Shown: positions 36,801-50,640, counted from the first letter of the stretch. The stretch is DNA of 64,000 nt from Spirometra erinaceieuropaei (GCA_902702965.1 CACRXP010000010.1:480173-544172), one strand, 5' to 3'. Notes: a model not told the origin generated them from the letters alone. Translations and numbers: made by a program.

Positions 36801-37845
36801 AGCGCCACTGATCAGTGTGTACATCATGTTATGTTGTCCAACTTTTGTGTCCGGCCCAATAATACAAAGTCATAGAACATCCAAGGAGTGTTCTTTTGTA
36901 AAAAAGCCCACAACACTTGGTTGGCCGATGACTCAAGTAAAAAAGCGACTGTTTTTTTCATGAAGTAAATCTAGTTCTTTATGATGCCCTCTTGCTGCCA
37001 CCTAAATCATTCTTCACGCATTGCATCGCTACTTTCCCTATTCGGCGAAGTCGACAAGTATAAGAAAAAAATTTGACTGACATGTTTTGGTAGTAGCGCT
37101 CTGCAATGCTTGCCTGCCTCAGGTTTCCTTCCCGTCTGCGCATTTTTTCCTTAGTCAAAGGAAGTTAAAAAGACAATTCGCAACCAATCTTAAAAAAATA
37201 ATTTATAAACTTCCGACTTGCAGCATCATCAACATACTAGTTCCAAAGCTCATGCGCGTGTTGCTCATTGTAAATGCAGCGCGTAAAATTGAATAAGGGC
37301 AAGATATGCACCAAATCGTAAGACTCACGTCCCGGCACTCCTTGGCCTTACGTTACATAAATCGTTGCAGCGATGGCGGAAAATAGTCGAAAAATATTTG
37401 CAACGCAATACGGTAATAACTCCCTTACAGGACTGGCCAGATCCACATATGGGGCGCACACGCGAAACCCATTTGCTGTGTGGTTTGTCCTCATAAACTA
37501 AACTGCTCACATTCAAACTCTTTTTATGGGGGCTTTAGAGTAAATACACTTTTCAACTAGCATGTTTTTATACAAAACATTAAGAAGTTAAACAGTTCTA
37601 ATTGTTTTCCTCGTTCTTTGTCAAACGACTCTCGTAAAATCTACTGAATTTCGTGAATAACCGAATATATGTGTACGGTTCTTGAAGACATCTGGATACC
37701 CAGAGTCCTAAAGAATAGTACGGAAAATTTGAGCCGAGAGATGTATTCTGTCGAACGGATTAAAAATTGTAAAAAGTACATCTTTGCACCTAGTGACTGA
37801 CATTTTTCCAAAAGATTTAACTAGAAATTCGCATGACACTACGGT
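33805..37845. other. no gene recognised
   Basis: A long A+T-rich stretch with frames of at most 116 codons (36477-36827, minus) and no motif. No repeat family was matched confidently. Confidence 0.5.
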
Positions 37846-37848
37846 CTT

Positions 37849-37987
37849 TGAAGATGGAGGCACGATCGCTGGGACAAGATCTTTATTAGCCTGGCGTTTC
37901 GGATTCCTCCTGATGATGGGTTCGAGCAGGAATTCGAGACGTCAGGATAATAAAGCTTTTGTCCCGGCGATCGTGTTTCCTTCTTCA
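37849..37987. mobile_element. PLE hairpin: two inverted 3' ends, minimal interior
   Basis: The left arm (37849-37908) reads GAAGATGGAGGCACGATCGC, then CTTTATTAGCCTGGCG and TTTCGGATTCCT. The right arm (37928-37987) is its inverted counterpart, AGGAATTCGAGACGTCAGG, ATAATAAAGC, GCGATCGTGTTTCCTTCTTC. The tail sequence (CGATCGTG plus CCTTCTTC) matches the outer ends of the 53.6-54.97 kb nest, so it belongs to the same subfamily. Nothing of the protein-coding part remains. Confidence 0.85.
37910..37943 (+). ncRNA. hammerhead ribozyme motif, GGGUUC subfamily, one core change
   Basis: CUGAUGA intact (37910-37916), helix II GGGUUC/GAAUUC (37918-37923 with 37930-37935), loop GAGCAG. GAAA is changed to GAGA (37936-37939), then C and GUC (37941-37943). 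The ACGU between core and cleavage site is self-complementary, as in other copies. Confidence 0.84.
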
Positions 37988-37989
37988 AT

Positions 37990-40900
37990 ACTGCTTCATG
38001 GGACTCGTCTCTTCGCTTCTATTGACTACGGTCTATAGTGTTCCGAAAGTTCTGTTTTTAAGATAAAATGATTTCTATGAAGTAAATTACAGGGAATATA
38101 TTCTGAATTCATCCGGAGAGAAGAAAAAAGACTGTATGCAAGCGTCGAAAAATGAGCCAGCAGAAACTATCTTTTAGAATTATGTCCCGGTGGGTCGTCT
38201 GGGATTATTTGGATGTTTTGTCGTTATATCGCTGTGTGAAACAAATCCAACCAACATCGTTCGGGTTTGTTTTTCCTCTTTTATTGTTCCATTTACTGGC
38301 GCTTGCGCCGAAATTCGGCAGAAAGGCTACCAATTGCTTCTTCTGTCATTTCTGGTGTTGTTTTCCCGAAGCCGAGCATCCAGTAGGCTTTTGCCCGTTC
38401 GTCACAGCTGAACTTCTTCAGAGTGTCACACAGCTATCTAAACAAAAGCCCCCACGTAAATCATGCCACTGTAGGTTTTATCCAAGCAACTGTAAGCATG
38501 AATGACTACTCTGATGTATAACGTGCACGCAGTCTAACTGTAGTCCTTCCCATTTACTTTGCTACAGGTTATTTTGAGCTACTGGAAGTCGGCCTATAAC
38601 AATTACGTCCAACAACCTATTTATTTTGATATGTATATCACTTAAACAGCTTCCTGTCGCTAAGTACAAAGGCCCATCTTAACAGTAACTAATTGTCTGT
38701 TGAAGACGTTGTTCGACATGCCAGCGTCATCTATCGCCAGACCCTCAGTGGACAACTGTTCTATCTACTCTTCTCAAAAGGTCTTTAAAAATTAAGTAAA
38801 TTCATTCACTCGGGAAATTGAACACTTTTAACATGTGTCTCGGCAAGACGAATTTGAGCATTTGACCGTCATAGGTTTAAATAATCAATTTTGCATATCC
38901 TGGGCAGCCAAATTAACCTTAATTTGCAGACCATAGCACTACAGTGTTTTAAACGCAGTTTGCACCCTTTCTTTCAATCATTTCCAGAGGTTATTAAAAT
39001 ACTGCACTTCTGTGTATTTATTAGGTCTTGGGAGAAGTCATAAAAGCCTTTTCTTTGGTGTCTGGGATAAAAAGTTACATAAATTATTGAAAATGTTATA
39101 AAAAGGAAGCTGTCAGACACAACCAGCTTTGTTACTGAAACGCATTGCAGCTAATAACAGACAGCAAGAAACAAAAAAAGGATTTATAACATTGGCGTCA
39201 GAGTGAACCAAAATCATGTTAGCGTTGCCAACCATTCATTTAAGATACCGCAGAGAAGGCTGACTTTCCAGCCTGTTAAGCTGTTCATAAATGACTATTT
39301 TTCTGGCATTCAGTACGCGCCAGTAGGAGAGAGACGGCAGTAGATTGTCGAAGAAGCATTTGGTGCAGTTTTATTCTTCGTTGGCGCTGGGCTGAAAGCG
39401 AAGGTCCATGCGTACCGTAATGGTACTCACCAGCTACCGCCAACTGGCTCAATCGTTGATGACCTTTAATTCTGCCCGAGTCAAAGCCACAGGCACCACA
39501 GATTGGTGAATATTCCTCACATTTGCCAAATTGCCTTTTTTCCATTTACTGCAACGTTCCTACCGTATTTTTAATCTGCTAGTGGTCGCCGTTTTTGAAT
39601 TGGGTGACGGGGAATATCGATCTACTTTAGTTAAATGCCCACTGAGATTGAAGCAAGTTAATTAATCGAATGGGTGCAGGCAGCTCGGAAGCGAGGTGGT
39701 GGCAAAAAGTTTAAGGGCCTCTAAAAGGAATTATATTTCTGCGTTCTCTTGATAAAAAACGATAACAGGGAATTTTACATTATAAGGGAAATAGGCCACA
39801 CAGAAAAACTAACACCGCTTCCCAACACGAACTAATAAGGGCGTAACCGCGTACAACCAGCGAAACCCTCGAGCGAGTGGTTAATATTTTCATGCCCAAG
39901 TAAAGTTAACTCCTTAATTCCGTTTTCCTTTTACGATTTTTAAACATAAAACTTCCACAATGCTAGTAATTTGGATTTATGAACTTCAATTTCCTGTTTG
40001 TATGTACTTTTAAAACATATCGCGAAAGTTATGTCCGGTTAATTGCTGAAACCGTCGACTGTAACTGAATAGTAGTGCCTTATATACTAAACGTGAGGCA
40101 CCATTCAGCACATAGGAGGACAAATTATGTTCTCGTAGTGTCCTATCTGTACGCCTTCTCATGTTTTTGTTGTTCTTAAACACTGACCCAAAAAAATGAC
40201 GGTACAGTCGTTGTTTGAGGTTATCGGTCGCAATACTTCAGTCGACTTTGGTAGACGATGCACCGCTCTTTCTAACTATTCTAAGTTGTGGATAATTTTA
40301 CAGAATGTTTGTGGATCTTTCACACGCTTATTGTTGAATAAGTTTCCGCTGCCGTATTAAAAGCGTTCTGGCTTTAAGTAGGCCTCGATATCTAAGGCTT
40401 TTCCCTCCATTCTACGAGAACCACTTCATATAGTTACGCTAACAGACATTAGCCCCGAAACAACATCGATGACAATGACTTTCCTGGTACCAAAATTCGC
40501 GTCTAATTGCGTTCTAAACTGTCCGATTGTGCGCTCTCGCTCACGTTGCTGACGCCTTCCTTGTCTTCACAACCGTAAGCCCAGGCGTCTAATATTTCAC
40601 CGAGTTTGGGTTTCACATGATAAAACATCTCAAACGTCTGCACACAGACATGCCTAATAACTGGGTTTCTCTGCTACACTGAGACATATGTGTCACGAGG
40701 TATTTAATTGTCTTGTCAAAGTCTCCTCTGCGGGTGATGTGAGTGCAGTCCCCATCTGACATTACGCCCCATCTGAAACACAGACGCCTGATAGTGGATA
40801 AAAAAGCACTCTAAAAGATTCCCCATTTTTACTGTCTCTAAGAAAGTATGCGTGCCATAAAAACGGGTAATCTTTGTAGTGGCTTTGCAAGAAAGAATTG

Positions 40901-42115
40901 CATAGCAGCAAATTATTCCAAACAGCGGTAGCGCGATTAAGTCTGCCTGTCATTCACCTCTATTTAATGCCCTTATGGTTTACACTCTCATATGTTCATT
41001 TTAGGTGTGAAGTTAGTTCTTTGTATTTCTCGACCAAACGGAAGTCTACAACGTTTGTCCAAGAACACTGTTTTAATATTTAATGAATATCTTATTGCTC
41101 CAACAATTTCTTTGACCTGCTTGCCGTTAGTAAATCCAGAAGGAACCTTATATGAAATAGTTTGATCATTAAGAAAAACTCGAAATACCGAAAATTTTGA
41201 GTAACATTTAAGAAAAAAATAAATGCTAACATTGTACGTTTATAAAGCAGGACTACACAACTGTGGCACATAAAATTACATGCCGTATTTCGGTGAAAAA
41301 GGCACCAGTGTTTGGGTAAATTGAGGCAATTTGGAATGACTCAGTGACGTGGAATCCGAGGGGGATATTTTACTTTGCAGCATATAGTATGAATTACATA
41401 TTGCTCTTTTATTTGACTTTTGGATACACCGCTCATCGCCATAAAAAGGATATTCAAGAGGCAAACTAAGCCTTGCGTAGAGTTTTAAAGATTAAAAAAT
41501 AACTAGTAACAGATAAAAAGAGAACGGTGGACTAGGAATCCCTTCCAATGGCTCATTATATTTGACTCCATAAAGATGTTCTTGAAATCTGTTCGAGTTC
41601 GCGTGAAGTAAAATTGATAACTACAAAAAACGGACAGTTCTTCATTTGAGTCATTCAAATGTGTCTCAACGCCGAAGATGTTTTGTTTGTTTTTTTGTCT
41701 GCCAACCTCCTCAATAGTGCGTTAGTCGGCTCCAGTGAGATGCTCCTTCCAGAAGGCTTCACACAAACCCACTTCACGTGAATTGCCAAGCCGAATAATG
41801 GCACACAGTGAAATGTGGTATCAACGAAGAGCCCAGCGCTCATCAATGTGATCTGAACGTAATAGTGCGGCCTTTCCACTAATCAAAATACAGCCTTCGT
41901 TTGGGTCTGCTATAAGTTCCCACCATATCTGCAAAACTTGCGGTAGTGAGAGACCAATATCACCAGGAAAACATAGTTGATAACAGAGAGGGGAGAAATC
42001 TGCTGCGGACTGTCCCATTATATGACTTAAATATTAATATGCTGACAATAAGTTTCCCAGGAGAGCCGTTAATCGATATACTCATAGGCAGAATGACATT
42101 ACCGACAATGACAAA
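37990..42115. other. no gene recognised
   Basis: A+T-rich, frames up to 117 codons (38152-38505), no recognisable domain, and no repeat matched elsewhere in the window. Confidence 0.5.
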
Positions 42116-42119
42116 AGAG

Positions 42120-42372
42120 ACTGGAATGGACATTTCTGGCTTATTAGCCGTCGTCAGCCAGTCATACCCAACCCCGAGTGGTACACCCGAGGCTCGAACT
42201 CGCGACCTGTTTGTTAGAAGTCCACGCCTCTAATTATTGAGGCGCGAGCCCGTTGCCTTGTCGGTTTTTCGATCGGGAATATAAAATGGTAGGGGGCGCT
42301 CACCGATCGTTCTTGCGGAACTGACTTGTTCTGTTGTGCTTTATGGACTCTCTCTGGAGCCCAACCAGCAGT
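42120..42372 (-). repeat. tRNA-related SINE-like element, copy 1
   Basis: The minus strand contains GCCTCAATAATTAGAGGCG, GGACTTCTAAC, and GGTCGCGAGTTCGAGCC in tRNA order: an A-box-like segment, an anticodon-arm-like segment with a possible TCT anticodon, and a B box. Downstream (plus-coordinate left side) is GGGGTTGGGTATGACTGGCT, shared with the copy near 63.7 kb. The part at 42295-42372 (GGCGCTCACCGATCG and onward) is also shared with 63.55 kb and partly with 4.1 kb. Boundaries are approximate. Confidence 0.7.
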
Positions 42373-42374
42373 TT

Positions 42375-45090
42375 GCGATGAAATACAAGAGATTACTGTC
42401 GGTCTGTGAACTCTCGTCAAAATTTCCACAAGCGATCAAATGGTTCGAAATGACTACCGAAATTGCTCTTTAAAGTTCAAGTGTACAGTTTTCAGTAAAA
42501 ACTCACAGATAGTGTTCCTAAAGGCACTTTCCCATAATCCGTTTTTATCTAAGTAGGGATATGACGTTTAAGTCAAGCTTACGTGCTCGTTCTCATTTGG
42601 GCAATCACTGATGGATAAATGGAGTGGACTGTCAATCATCTGTTAAAACATGCATGAATTACTTACTAAACGGCCAATCGCTAAAGTTGCCATCAAAGTA
42701 AAGACCTGATTTTTCCTCAAAACTTGTAGCTTTCAGGATAGGCAACAGGAAAATTTGATTTATCATTTTCAATTTCTTCTTCATTATCTACAGGATGTTG
42801 GCGAAATCTAACGAAAAATATCACGTTCACGAGGGCTATTTGTGGCCTGCATGAATCTCCAGAATATTTTTCTTATGCTATGTAACAGTGGTTGTGCACT
42901 TTTGAGATCTCATATTTATGGGCGATTGGGTATTGCTATAGAGAGTTACGCATTTGCCACATTGACCTTCACAGTTATTTCTTTTATATATTTTAGATTT
43001 TGACAGGACACCATCCGAAACAGGATGCACAGTTGACGCAGATGAAGCACTGGTTGAATAGAGAAATTACTTTAATAAAGACCCTTCGGGGTCCTGTTGT
43101 AAATACAAAATCGCATTGGTGAGAGTTTTAAAATCCAACCATATTTTTAAAGATGATGCGTAGATTCTTTCAATTGTACAGTAAGGTTTTTGTAATTATT
43201 ATTTATCATTTATATGGTCGATTTTTCAGGTTACTTAAAATTCGCAACAAAGCGTTCACATATGAAGAGCCCAGGATTCAACATAGTTTGGTATGTATAA
43301 GTGAATGGAAGTCAAATGGTTCACAATAAAGCTGCCTTGTAAACAACCGAACATATAATCCATAAATCATTTGAAGTCATAAACCGATAAAGTCTAATAC
43401 AATATTTCAAAAAAACTGGGAAAAATATTTTGACAGCTGAAAAAGTCAAATTTAACTGAAATGTCTTATCCAAGGCTATTGTTATATAACCAGGTAGATT
43501 ATCTGTGTCAAAAATCTAGTTAATGAGAATTTCGAAGCAAACACTCGATATGCAGAATTCGCACATGTAAATGGATCCCACCTGAAGTCGACATGCATTA
43601 AGGGTTTACAAAATATATGTAGTATGCTTGCCGTGTAAGCAAAATCATACATTTTACCTATGTCACTTGAAAGACACCATATAGGACACAGAAACTAACG
43701 CCACAAATATAGACCATGTTGCAGACTTTATAAACACCAACAGTAAATAAACAGACACGATGCTGTATGAGATGAATTTTCACTTCAAGACAGTTCGGAA
43801 CTACGTGCTTTCTTAAGCGAAGTACAACATTTCCTCAAGTAATAAATATAAAGAATACGAACTTTGCTTCAAAAATAAGTACAGAATGATCTCCGTATCA
43901 TTGATAGTAGAATGAGAAAATGCTACACAAATAATCCCTTTTTACATGTGGTCGGAGAGATACTCATGCTTAAGTCGACATCTTGAGATGACTGCAATGT
44001 CTTTGGATTATTTTGCACAATAATTAATACTATAATCTCTCTTGAGCAATGCTCCCTGTTATTAATCCTCAGGCCCACCCAGGAACCTATCCTACGTAAA
44101 GTAGCAAAATTTGGAGAACGCTTCAGAATTTTGTTTAAAAGTTTGTGTGATAGGTTAGATGTTGTGCCGAGCGAAAAAGCGAATTAAGTTTGCTGTGATT
44201 CACTTAAAAATCATGGGATATATTTTACAATGTAAAGGTGGGTCACTTCCGCATTAGTAAGGTTTCAAATATTTCCTGAGTCAAAGTTGCATAAAATACT
44301 CAAATACATTGATGAGATATTATAACTAAAAACCTAGGATATTTTAAATAGCAAACGACTGTTTATTTTGTGTGCATTTGACAATGAATAACAGCCTTAT
44401 CGGCACAGAATACCATCTATCTCGCCCTGTTCTTTCATTCTAGAGTTTTACAAACGATATAGTCTTTTCACAACGTTTGAATGCTTTTAAAAAATGTCCG
44501 CGTTAGCTGCACAGCTCGCGAAAAAAGGAATTTTGCCTTTTTATGTGCTGATCAATGGTATTTTAAGCTGCATTTCTGAAAATTCATTAACACATAAGGT
44601 CAAAAGAGCCATTTCTTTCTTTCTGTTTGGGCTTGCATGCCAACTGAAATACTCTACTCAACTGAATGAGAAACAATCGGTCAACTTTTGCGAAAGTCTT
44701 GAATTTTTGATTACGTGTTATTGTTGAAACCAGACAAACAGAACAGAATTGCACTGCAGAGCTAAGTGGCAACAAAGCGCATAAAAGCAAACGTCGGCAA
44801 TTAAAATACGAGAGTAAACGTCAAATGCCTGTTGATTTCTTATGCCTTTCGTATTTTTTTTGAAAAAAATCTGCTTTCCGCAGTCCGGCACGTGCAGGAA
44901 TTTACAAAGAAATCAAGAGATAAAGTGACTTGACAGAAATTTACAGAAACCTTTTTTAAAAAAAAATAGTTACCGAGGAAGCGTTCGCCTCAAACTAAAC
45001 CTCATTAGACAAATACATTTGTATGGAAACACGGTGCATTTAAATGGGGTAATAAGAGCATACGAGTAATTTTATTCCTTTACACAAACG
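42375..45090. other. no gene; possible fold-back fragment at 43640-43790
   Basis: The stretch at 43640-43790 (TTGAAAGACACCATATAGGA, AGACCATGTTGCAGAC, ACACGATGCTGTATGAGATG) resembles the centre of the 56.5 kb fold-back element (TAAAAAGACATCATACAGGG, ATGCGGATCATG, TACGATGCTATGTGAATGG). The arms are not convincing. No coding sequence is supported. Confidence 0.4.
43080..43093. other. short hairpin with UUCG loop
   Basis: GACCC-UUCG-GGGUC: a five-pair stem closed by C(UUCG)G, an unusually stable RNA tetraloop. It directly follows TTTAATAAA. It could be a 3'-end structure of an element or chance. Confidence 0.3.
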
Positions 45091-45094
45091 AGAA

Positions 45095-45270
45095 GTGTCA
45101 GGTACGAGATTATGGACCCTCTCCCCCCGTAGGTGCGAACTTGTGCCAAATCCCAGGAAGGTATCTGCTCTTGTTTCCTATTTTTTACTCCTAACACTTA
45201 CCCTTATACCTCCAGTACTATTTCTCTCAATCCCAAACATGACCCTTATCCTGGACGTACCACTAATCCC
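45095..45270. repeat. telomere-like repeat-family copy
   Basis: CCCCCCGTAGGTGCG, TGTGCCAAATCCCAGGAAGG, CTCCTAACACTTACCC and CCCAAACATGACCC share order with 25235-25345. It is degenerate and dispersed, not a terminal array. Confidence 0.55.
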
Positions 45271-45636
45271 AACTACGATGGAACGCTGAGGAACCCACAT
45301 TCTCGAGCCCAACCGCGAGATGTTGGTAATTCGGGGATAATTAGAGGCGATAAATAGCAATCTAGTTACGTTATAAGGACACGGATCAATGGCGCAAATG
45401 TTAGAAGGACCCGGCGCAGGGAAAGAGGGAAAGTGTGGAAATATGTATGCAGTTTGCTGATAAACTGATCATCACCGTGGCACTGTAAGGCCTGCATGAA
45501 GGTCTTACGTTTGCACAAGATGGACTTATGAAACCGGATGAGAGCAGGTTTTGTGTTGCCGGTGGGCGCTGTTCTAATGAAATAAGGATAGTTCCGTGGA
45601 ACCTTATATATCACACGATGCCCAGAATTCACAATA

Positions 45637-46570
45637 GAGTCATTCACCGTTGCCAAGAAATGTTGAACAAAATTCTGGAGTGCGTTTTTGATTAGGAAGG
45701 ACTGCCTAAGTGGATTTGTATTATTGGTTATCTTGTGGCATAATCTCGTGATTTTTCAGACACGCGAGGGTGCTGGCATTTGAACGACTTTTTGACCGTA
45801 TGGAAAATTTGTACTTTGCAAAAAATGATTGCTTAAAGTGTGTGTATTTTCCCTATCGATTCCTAATGCCCTTATAACTTCAAAAGTTTTTTGCAAGTGT
45901 CATGAAAAAACTATCCTTTTCTGTGCTCACTCGACAGCAAACCACGTTCTCATTAAATTTTATACTCAAAGACAGGGTGTCTCGATTTTTAAAATAATTC
46001 TGTCTCCAAATAATTTTGAACTCGATTTGCCGTTGCACTTTTGTCAAGGATATTCGGTCAACAAGTCGTAAACGTTCCGTGTAAAGAAAAACATATTCTT
46101 TGGCGCCATTTAGAAAATAACATGTGGAGCCCATAAAATTTTGCAATATTGATGATATTATGTGAAGCAGTGTTAAACAGACAAATACAGTGCTATTCGA
46201 ATGGACATTGCAGAGTCCTAAAGTTTTCACGAGCAGAAAAGTTTTTAAACCCGAAAGATAATCTTTTCTAAAGCATATAATTTAGAATAGGCATGATTTA
46301 CCGCTCATAGGTGTATACACAAGAATATTTTCATGCATGAACACCGTAAAATAGGGGCTTAGGAAGTCGATAGAGAAAATGCACACTCTTCAATTAGTCC
46401 TTTTTTCCGAATACGGCTTTTCCAGACGGCCGAAAAGAAATGCATTCAAATGCCAGTACCAGTGCGTGTCCGAGATTTGAGAAGATTATACCACAAGACA
46501 AGGTAATCCTTCCGAATCGAAAATACATTTCAGAATTTTGGTCAACACTTCATGAGGTCGGTCACTGACT
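45637..46570. mobile_element. fold-back (long-TIR) element, copy 2
   Basis: The left arm begins near AAGAAATGTTGAACAAAATTC, then TTTTTGATTAGGAAGGACTG and TGCAAAAAATGATTGCTTAA. The right arm ends CATTTCAGAATTTTGGTCAAC, CTTCATGAGGTCGGTCACTGAC. The centre (CCATAAAATTTTGCAATATTG, TGTGAAGCAGTGTTAAACAG) matches the 56.5 kb copy. The arms have diverged from each other more than in copy 1. No transposase. Confidence 0.75.
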
Positions 46571-46574
46571 GTGT

Positions 46575-49500
46575 ATTCGGCAATGACGCTGTTTATGTTC
46601 ATGAATTCTGCCCTTTCTCAAGCATGCCCGAAGATTTCCATGTATTTCTTGGATTGGTGTCGACTCGTTCGAGTTACTTTACACAAACAAGTCAGGACTT
46701 AAATGCACATAGAGGCCATCAGAGTTAGCGACAACCCTTACCCTCTCCGTGCATAACGGGGAAGGTAAAAAATAGCAACCAAGCTCTTACTGATTCTTGA
46801 GACCCGTGAAAAAATTTGCTTAAGACCCCCTCTCAGAAGTTTCTTCGTCGCGTCCATTTAAAAGACAACTTTGAGGAAGGAAATTTTCCTTTGTGCAGTC
46901 AGGATAGTGGGTTGTTCTGATCTATCGATAATATTTTTCAAGAAAAATCGGCCAAGATATCCGTTCTTGCGAAGAAAATCCTAGAACTTTCTAGTCTCTC
47001 AAGCGATGTTATTTGTTGAGCAAATGTTTCCCGCCTTTTGCGCCGAACAATAAATCAGATTAGGTTCGCTTATTCTCCGACTGATTGTTTTTGTGATGAC
47101 TGGGTTATCAGGAGTCAAGATACACAAGCAAATTAAGCATGTATACTACTCAAACAGGAAAACACTTGTATGGACTTGGCCTAATTTTACGCTGGAGCAA
47201 ACCACAGTTCGAATGGATATGGGGAATGAGCCTGGATTTACCTAGGCACTGGGTCTACCCCTCTGTCAGTTGAGTTAGACACACTCACTGGGTCGGCTGT
47301 GATCGGGGCTTTCCAAATAAATATGAGGATCTCATTAACATAAGTACTGTTTGCGTATCCTCTTCTAGCTGACCTTATGAGTTAACTGTATAACCCTAGA
47401 AGCATCAAGAAAGACAGCCGCTTTAGAGAAGGGAGCTGATGAATATTACACTTCACCTCTTCGTCCCTACAGCCGTCGATTTTGATAGATCAGCACTTTT
47501 TAGTCAGAAATTAAGTAATTTAAATTGACAGCAACGAACGGAACCATACCATTAACTAAATGCTACACCAGTCTGAAGCACCACAAAATAAAATCGGCTC
47601 TGTGTTTTGTTTGGAAGGATTGTCTGATCATTTAAAAATTGCATATCGTCAATACAAATGGCAAATAAAAGTTGCTATCTCGAGGTATTCGGGACCGAAA
47701 TCGGAGGCCTTGAGAGCAGATGACTGTTGCACCGTGCTACTGGCTAGAAAGAGCTAATTTATTCTGCTTTTGGAACGAAGTTACTATTTAACTAAAATCA
47801 AAAGACCTGCCCTAAAATTAGCAATGACAATGAGGAGACATTTACAAGCACTCTTGTGCCCCATAAATACCCCGAAAATACGCCGGTACTTTGCTTCCTC
47901 CCAACAAATAACACACCTTGAAAGCACTTTGTCATTTGTTGACTTAAATTATTGTTTAAAACCTCGCTAACCACAGTTGCATTGGCAATAAAAGGCTTCG
48001 AACGTGCCAAAGATCTCGTGACAAAATCCTGGAAAAATTTGTGTCCCTGTATGTCGGCTCCCTTTTAAGTTTATTTTTAATGCTGCTGGCCGTGGAACAT
48101 GCCTGGCTACTCCCATTTAAAAGCCGCAATAGAAGTCAACTATCTCGCCTAGACCTGAGAATGGGATATAATTTACGGCATGATGGCCAGTCTATTAGCG
48201 ACTCGAGGACCCATCAGTGATTTTACTGCTATTGGGTTCAGCGGTGTGCCGGGTAGATCACTCGAATTTTGGCATATACCCATGAAAACCGGGAGATTGA
48301 GGGATTCGACCAAACCACTGGGATATTTAGTTGCAGTTTTGACGCACACCTCGAGCAAAATATTACGGCACTTGGGCCTCTGACTGTACGCAGCATTTAA
48401 CAAGAGGTAAACCTAAACAGTTCTTTCCAAAGTACATGCTCCCGAACAAAATTTAACTTACTAGCCCGCTGTGAAAGAACGGTTACTGGAGCTGCTTTGC
48501 TCGACTGTAATACAAAATATGAGAGGCTGAGCTGCCGATCTTTGTCGACCGACGCTTTCAGGAATTAATATCTTGGGCAAAAATGACCAGCAGATCAATA
48601 ATCATACTCCGTCGTCCTGGGACACGAAACACTGTTGTACAAACGGTCAGACGGCAGGATAACCTGCTCACGACCTGTTAAGCCGGTTGACACCATCCCG
48701 CAACAAAAGAGAAAGTGATACGAGAATTTGAAACAGACCCCAACGTCCCAAGATCTTGTGCACCTGCGATAAAGGTGGATGCACTCAGCTAACAGGTGAT
48801 ACCCGAAATGGTCACCAGAAAACGTAGAAATCATCTCTCTGCAAGTTTGGAGCGCCAAATGCAAACTGCCGGACACTCTAGGTGGATACAGAATTTGGAG
48901 GCAGAGTATGAAGAATCTTCCTGTATGCTTCAATAAATTCTGTACAGACACTTTTAATGCCATACTAGCCTTAAATACGATGGATCTTTTTCTTAGTGCC
49001 ATGAGTTAGAAAAGTAAACCTCTTATAAAACTACGGTTCAAAGGCGGGTGGGTACCGACTGCAAGATATTGGCGTTTTCGTACGTAAAGTCATAAGGCAA
49101 AGCTAGACAAATTTATTTATTCCTCGGACATTTATTAAGCATTCCGCTCCCATATATTTTGTGGCAATTTTGCCTAGGCAAAATAGTTAGCCATATGAGG
49201 TGGACACGGGCGATGAACACTTCGGATGACATTGAGCCAAACTGCCGAGGTATCATCACGTCAAGAATCAAAAAGGGTGATGCTATAAAGACCATTAGCA
49301 ACTCCCATGCGGACTGAGAAGCCCTTATCGCATCAACTACAGCCCCCAGCGATAACACCGAGCGCTGTTAATTGTTGTAGGCCTGGGTTTGTCGGCCAGA
49401 TCGTCCTCTATATACTGCGCTCCTTCTGCCCCTACTACTCTTTACTACGACTACCTCTGATTATGGGTCAAAGCCTAAACGTCAGGCCAGTAAACGTGTT

Positions 49501-50640
49501 CCAATGATTGCACCTTCTCTTTCTAAAACTAGCTTGGCTGCCTCTATCGGCAGTCAAAGTTTCGTCCAAATGTGTTTAATAGCAGTCCATTCGTTTCTTA
49601 CGGGAACGCTTAGTTTCAGCTGTGAGCTTGATGGCTGCATGAGATTTTCGTTACTGTGCCATTCTATCACAGACAATGACAAGAGGCCATCCTTTGTACA
49701 TCTACGCAGTCAACTATTGATGGTGAGAAAAACAAATCGGTCGTGCGAAGTATCGACTTTGCGGAAAAACGGCGAAGAGCCTACAGAATTAGCTAGCAAA
49801 GAACGATATGAAAATCACTTAAAATTCCGAAAATTCGGTTGAAGCTAAGTTTACACGAAGAGTTTTGAATATTCTGTCGAACACCGGAACCCCAACCAAG
49901 ATTTGTATAGCGGCATACAGAGGCTGCGATAGAGTCGACGACGATAGAGACGGGGGAGCCTATTTGGTATTCGCCGAAAACCCCGCCAAAGGCCCATCAG
50001 CTACCCTGACTCAATGCAATGATTTATTTTTGCGTAATGGCCATATCCTGCCCTTACTTTACGTGCTTTCCCTAAACCGTGACTGAGATTGACCTCGTTT
50101 GTCCCCTGATATTTCGAATTCGGTCTCTACCTGATCATACCTTACCGACTAATTGTTAAGGGCTTTTGGCGAAAAGTGAGTCCACATTAAACAACACATC
50201 CATTTAAATCGTAGCGTTTTTCTCTTTGGCCTAAAATATAAATTATGTCTGTTCATGTCGCAGTGCAGCTCTGAAACTGAACCGGCGTCTACCTGGATTT
50301 CAGTCATAAAGCCTTCATTGCGGCTTCTTTGGTGTCGCGACTAAGCGACTAATCTGGCAGGTCGTTCAATTTTTAAGCTGGTCAGTCTTGAAGAAAGTCC
50401 GTCCTTCTGCATATGCTCTTCAGAATCTAGGAAACAGGTTGACTTAAAGAACTTATTTATGTAGAGAAGTTCTTTGCTTGTGGTTTCCCTCGCAGATTCC
50501 ATGAGGAACCCAAGTGTCCTGCTAGACGTCTTGTAATTTAATGTTTTGTAAATATAAGCATACAATTCGAAAATCACATGAAAATGACTATGCCTTTTTT
50601 CAATAAATATGTATACTGGGCAGAGTAAACCACGGGTGTA
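46575..50640. other. no gene recognised
   Basis: Frames up to 135 codons (48595-49002, minus) and 112 codons (49504-49842, plus) have no motif I can identify. I leave them uncalled. Confidence 0.5.

Noticed and set aside
48595..49002. 135-codon minus frame
   Set aside because: No recognisable domain, no splice context and no homologous copy in the window; length is within reach of chance in this amount of sequence.
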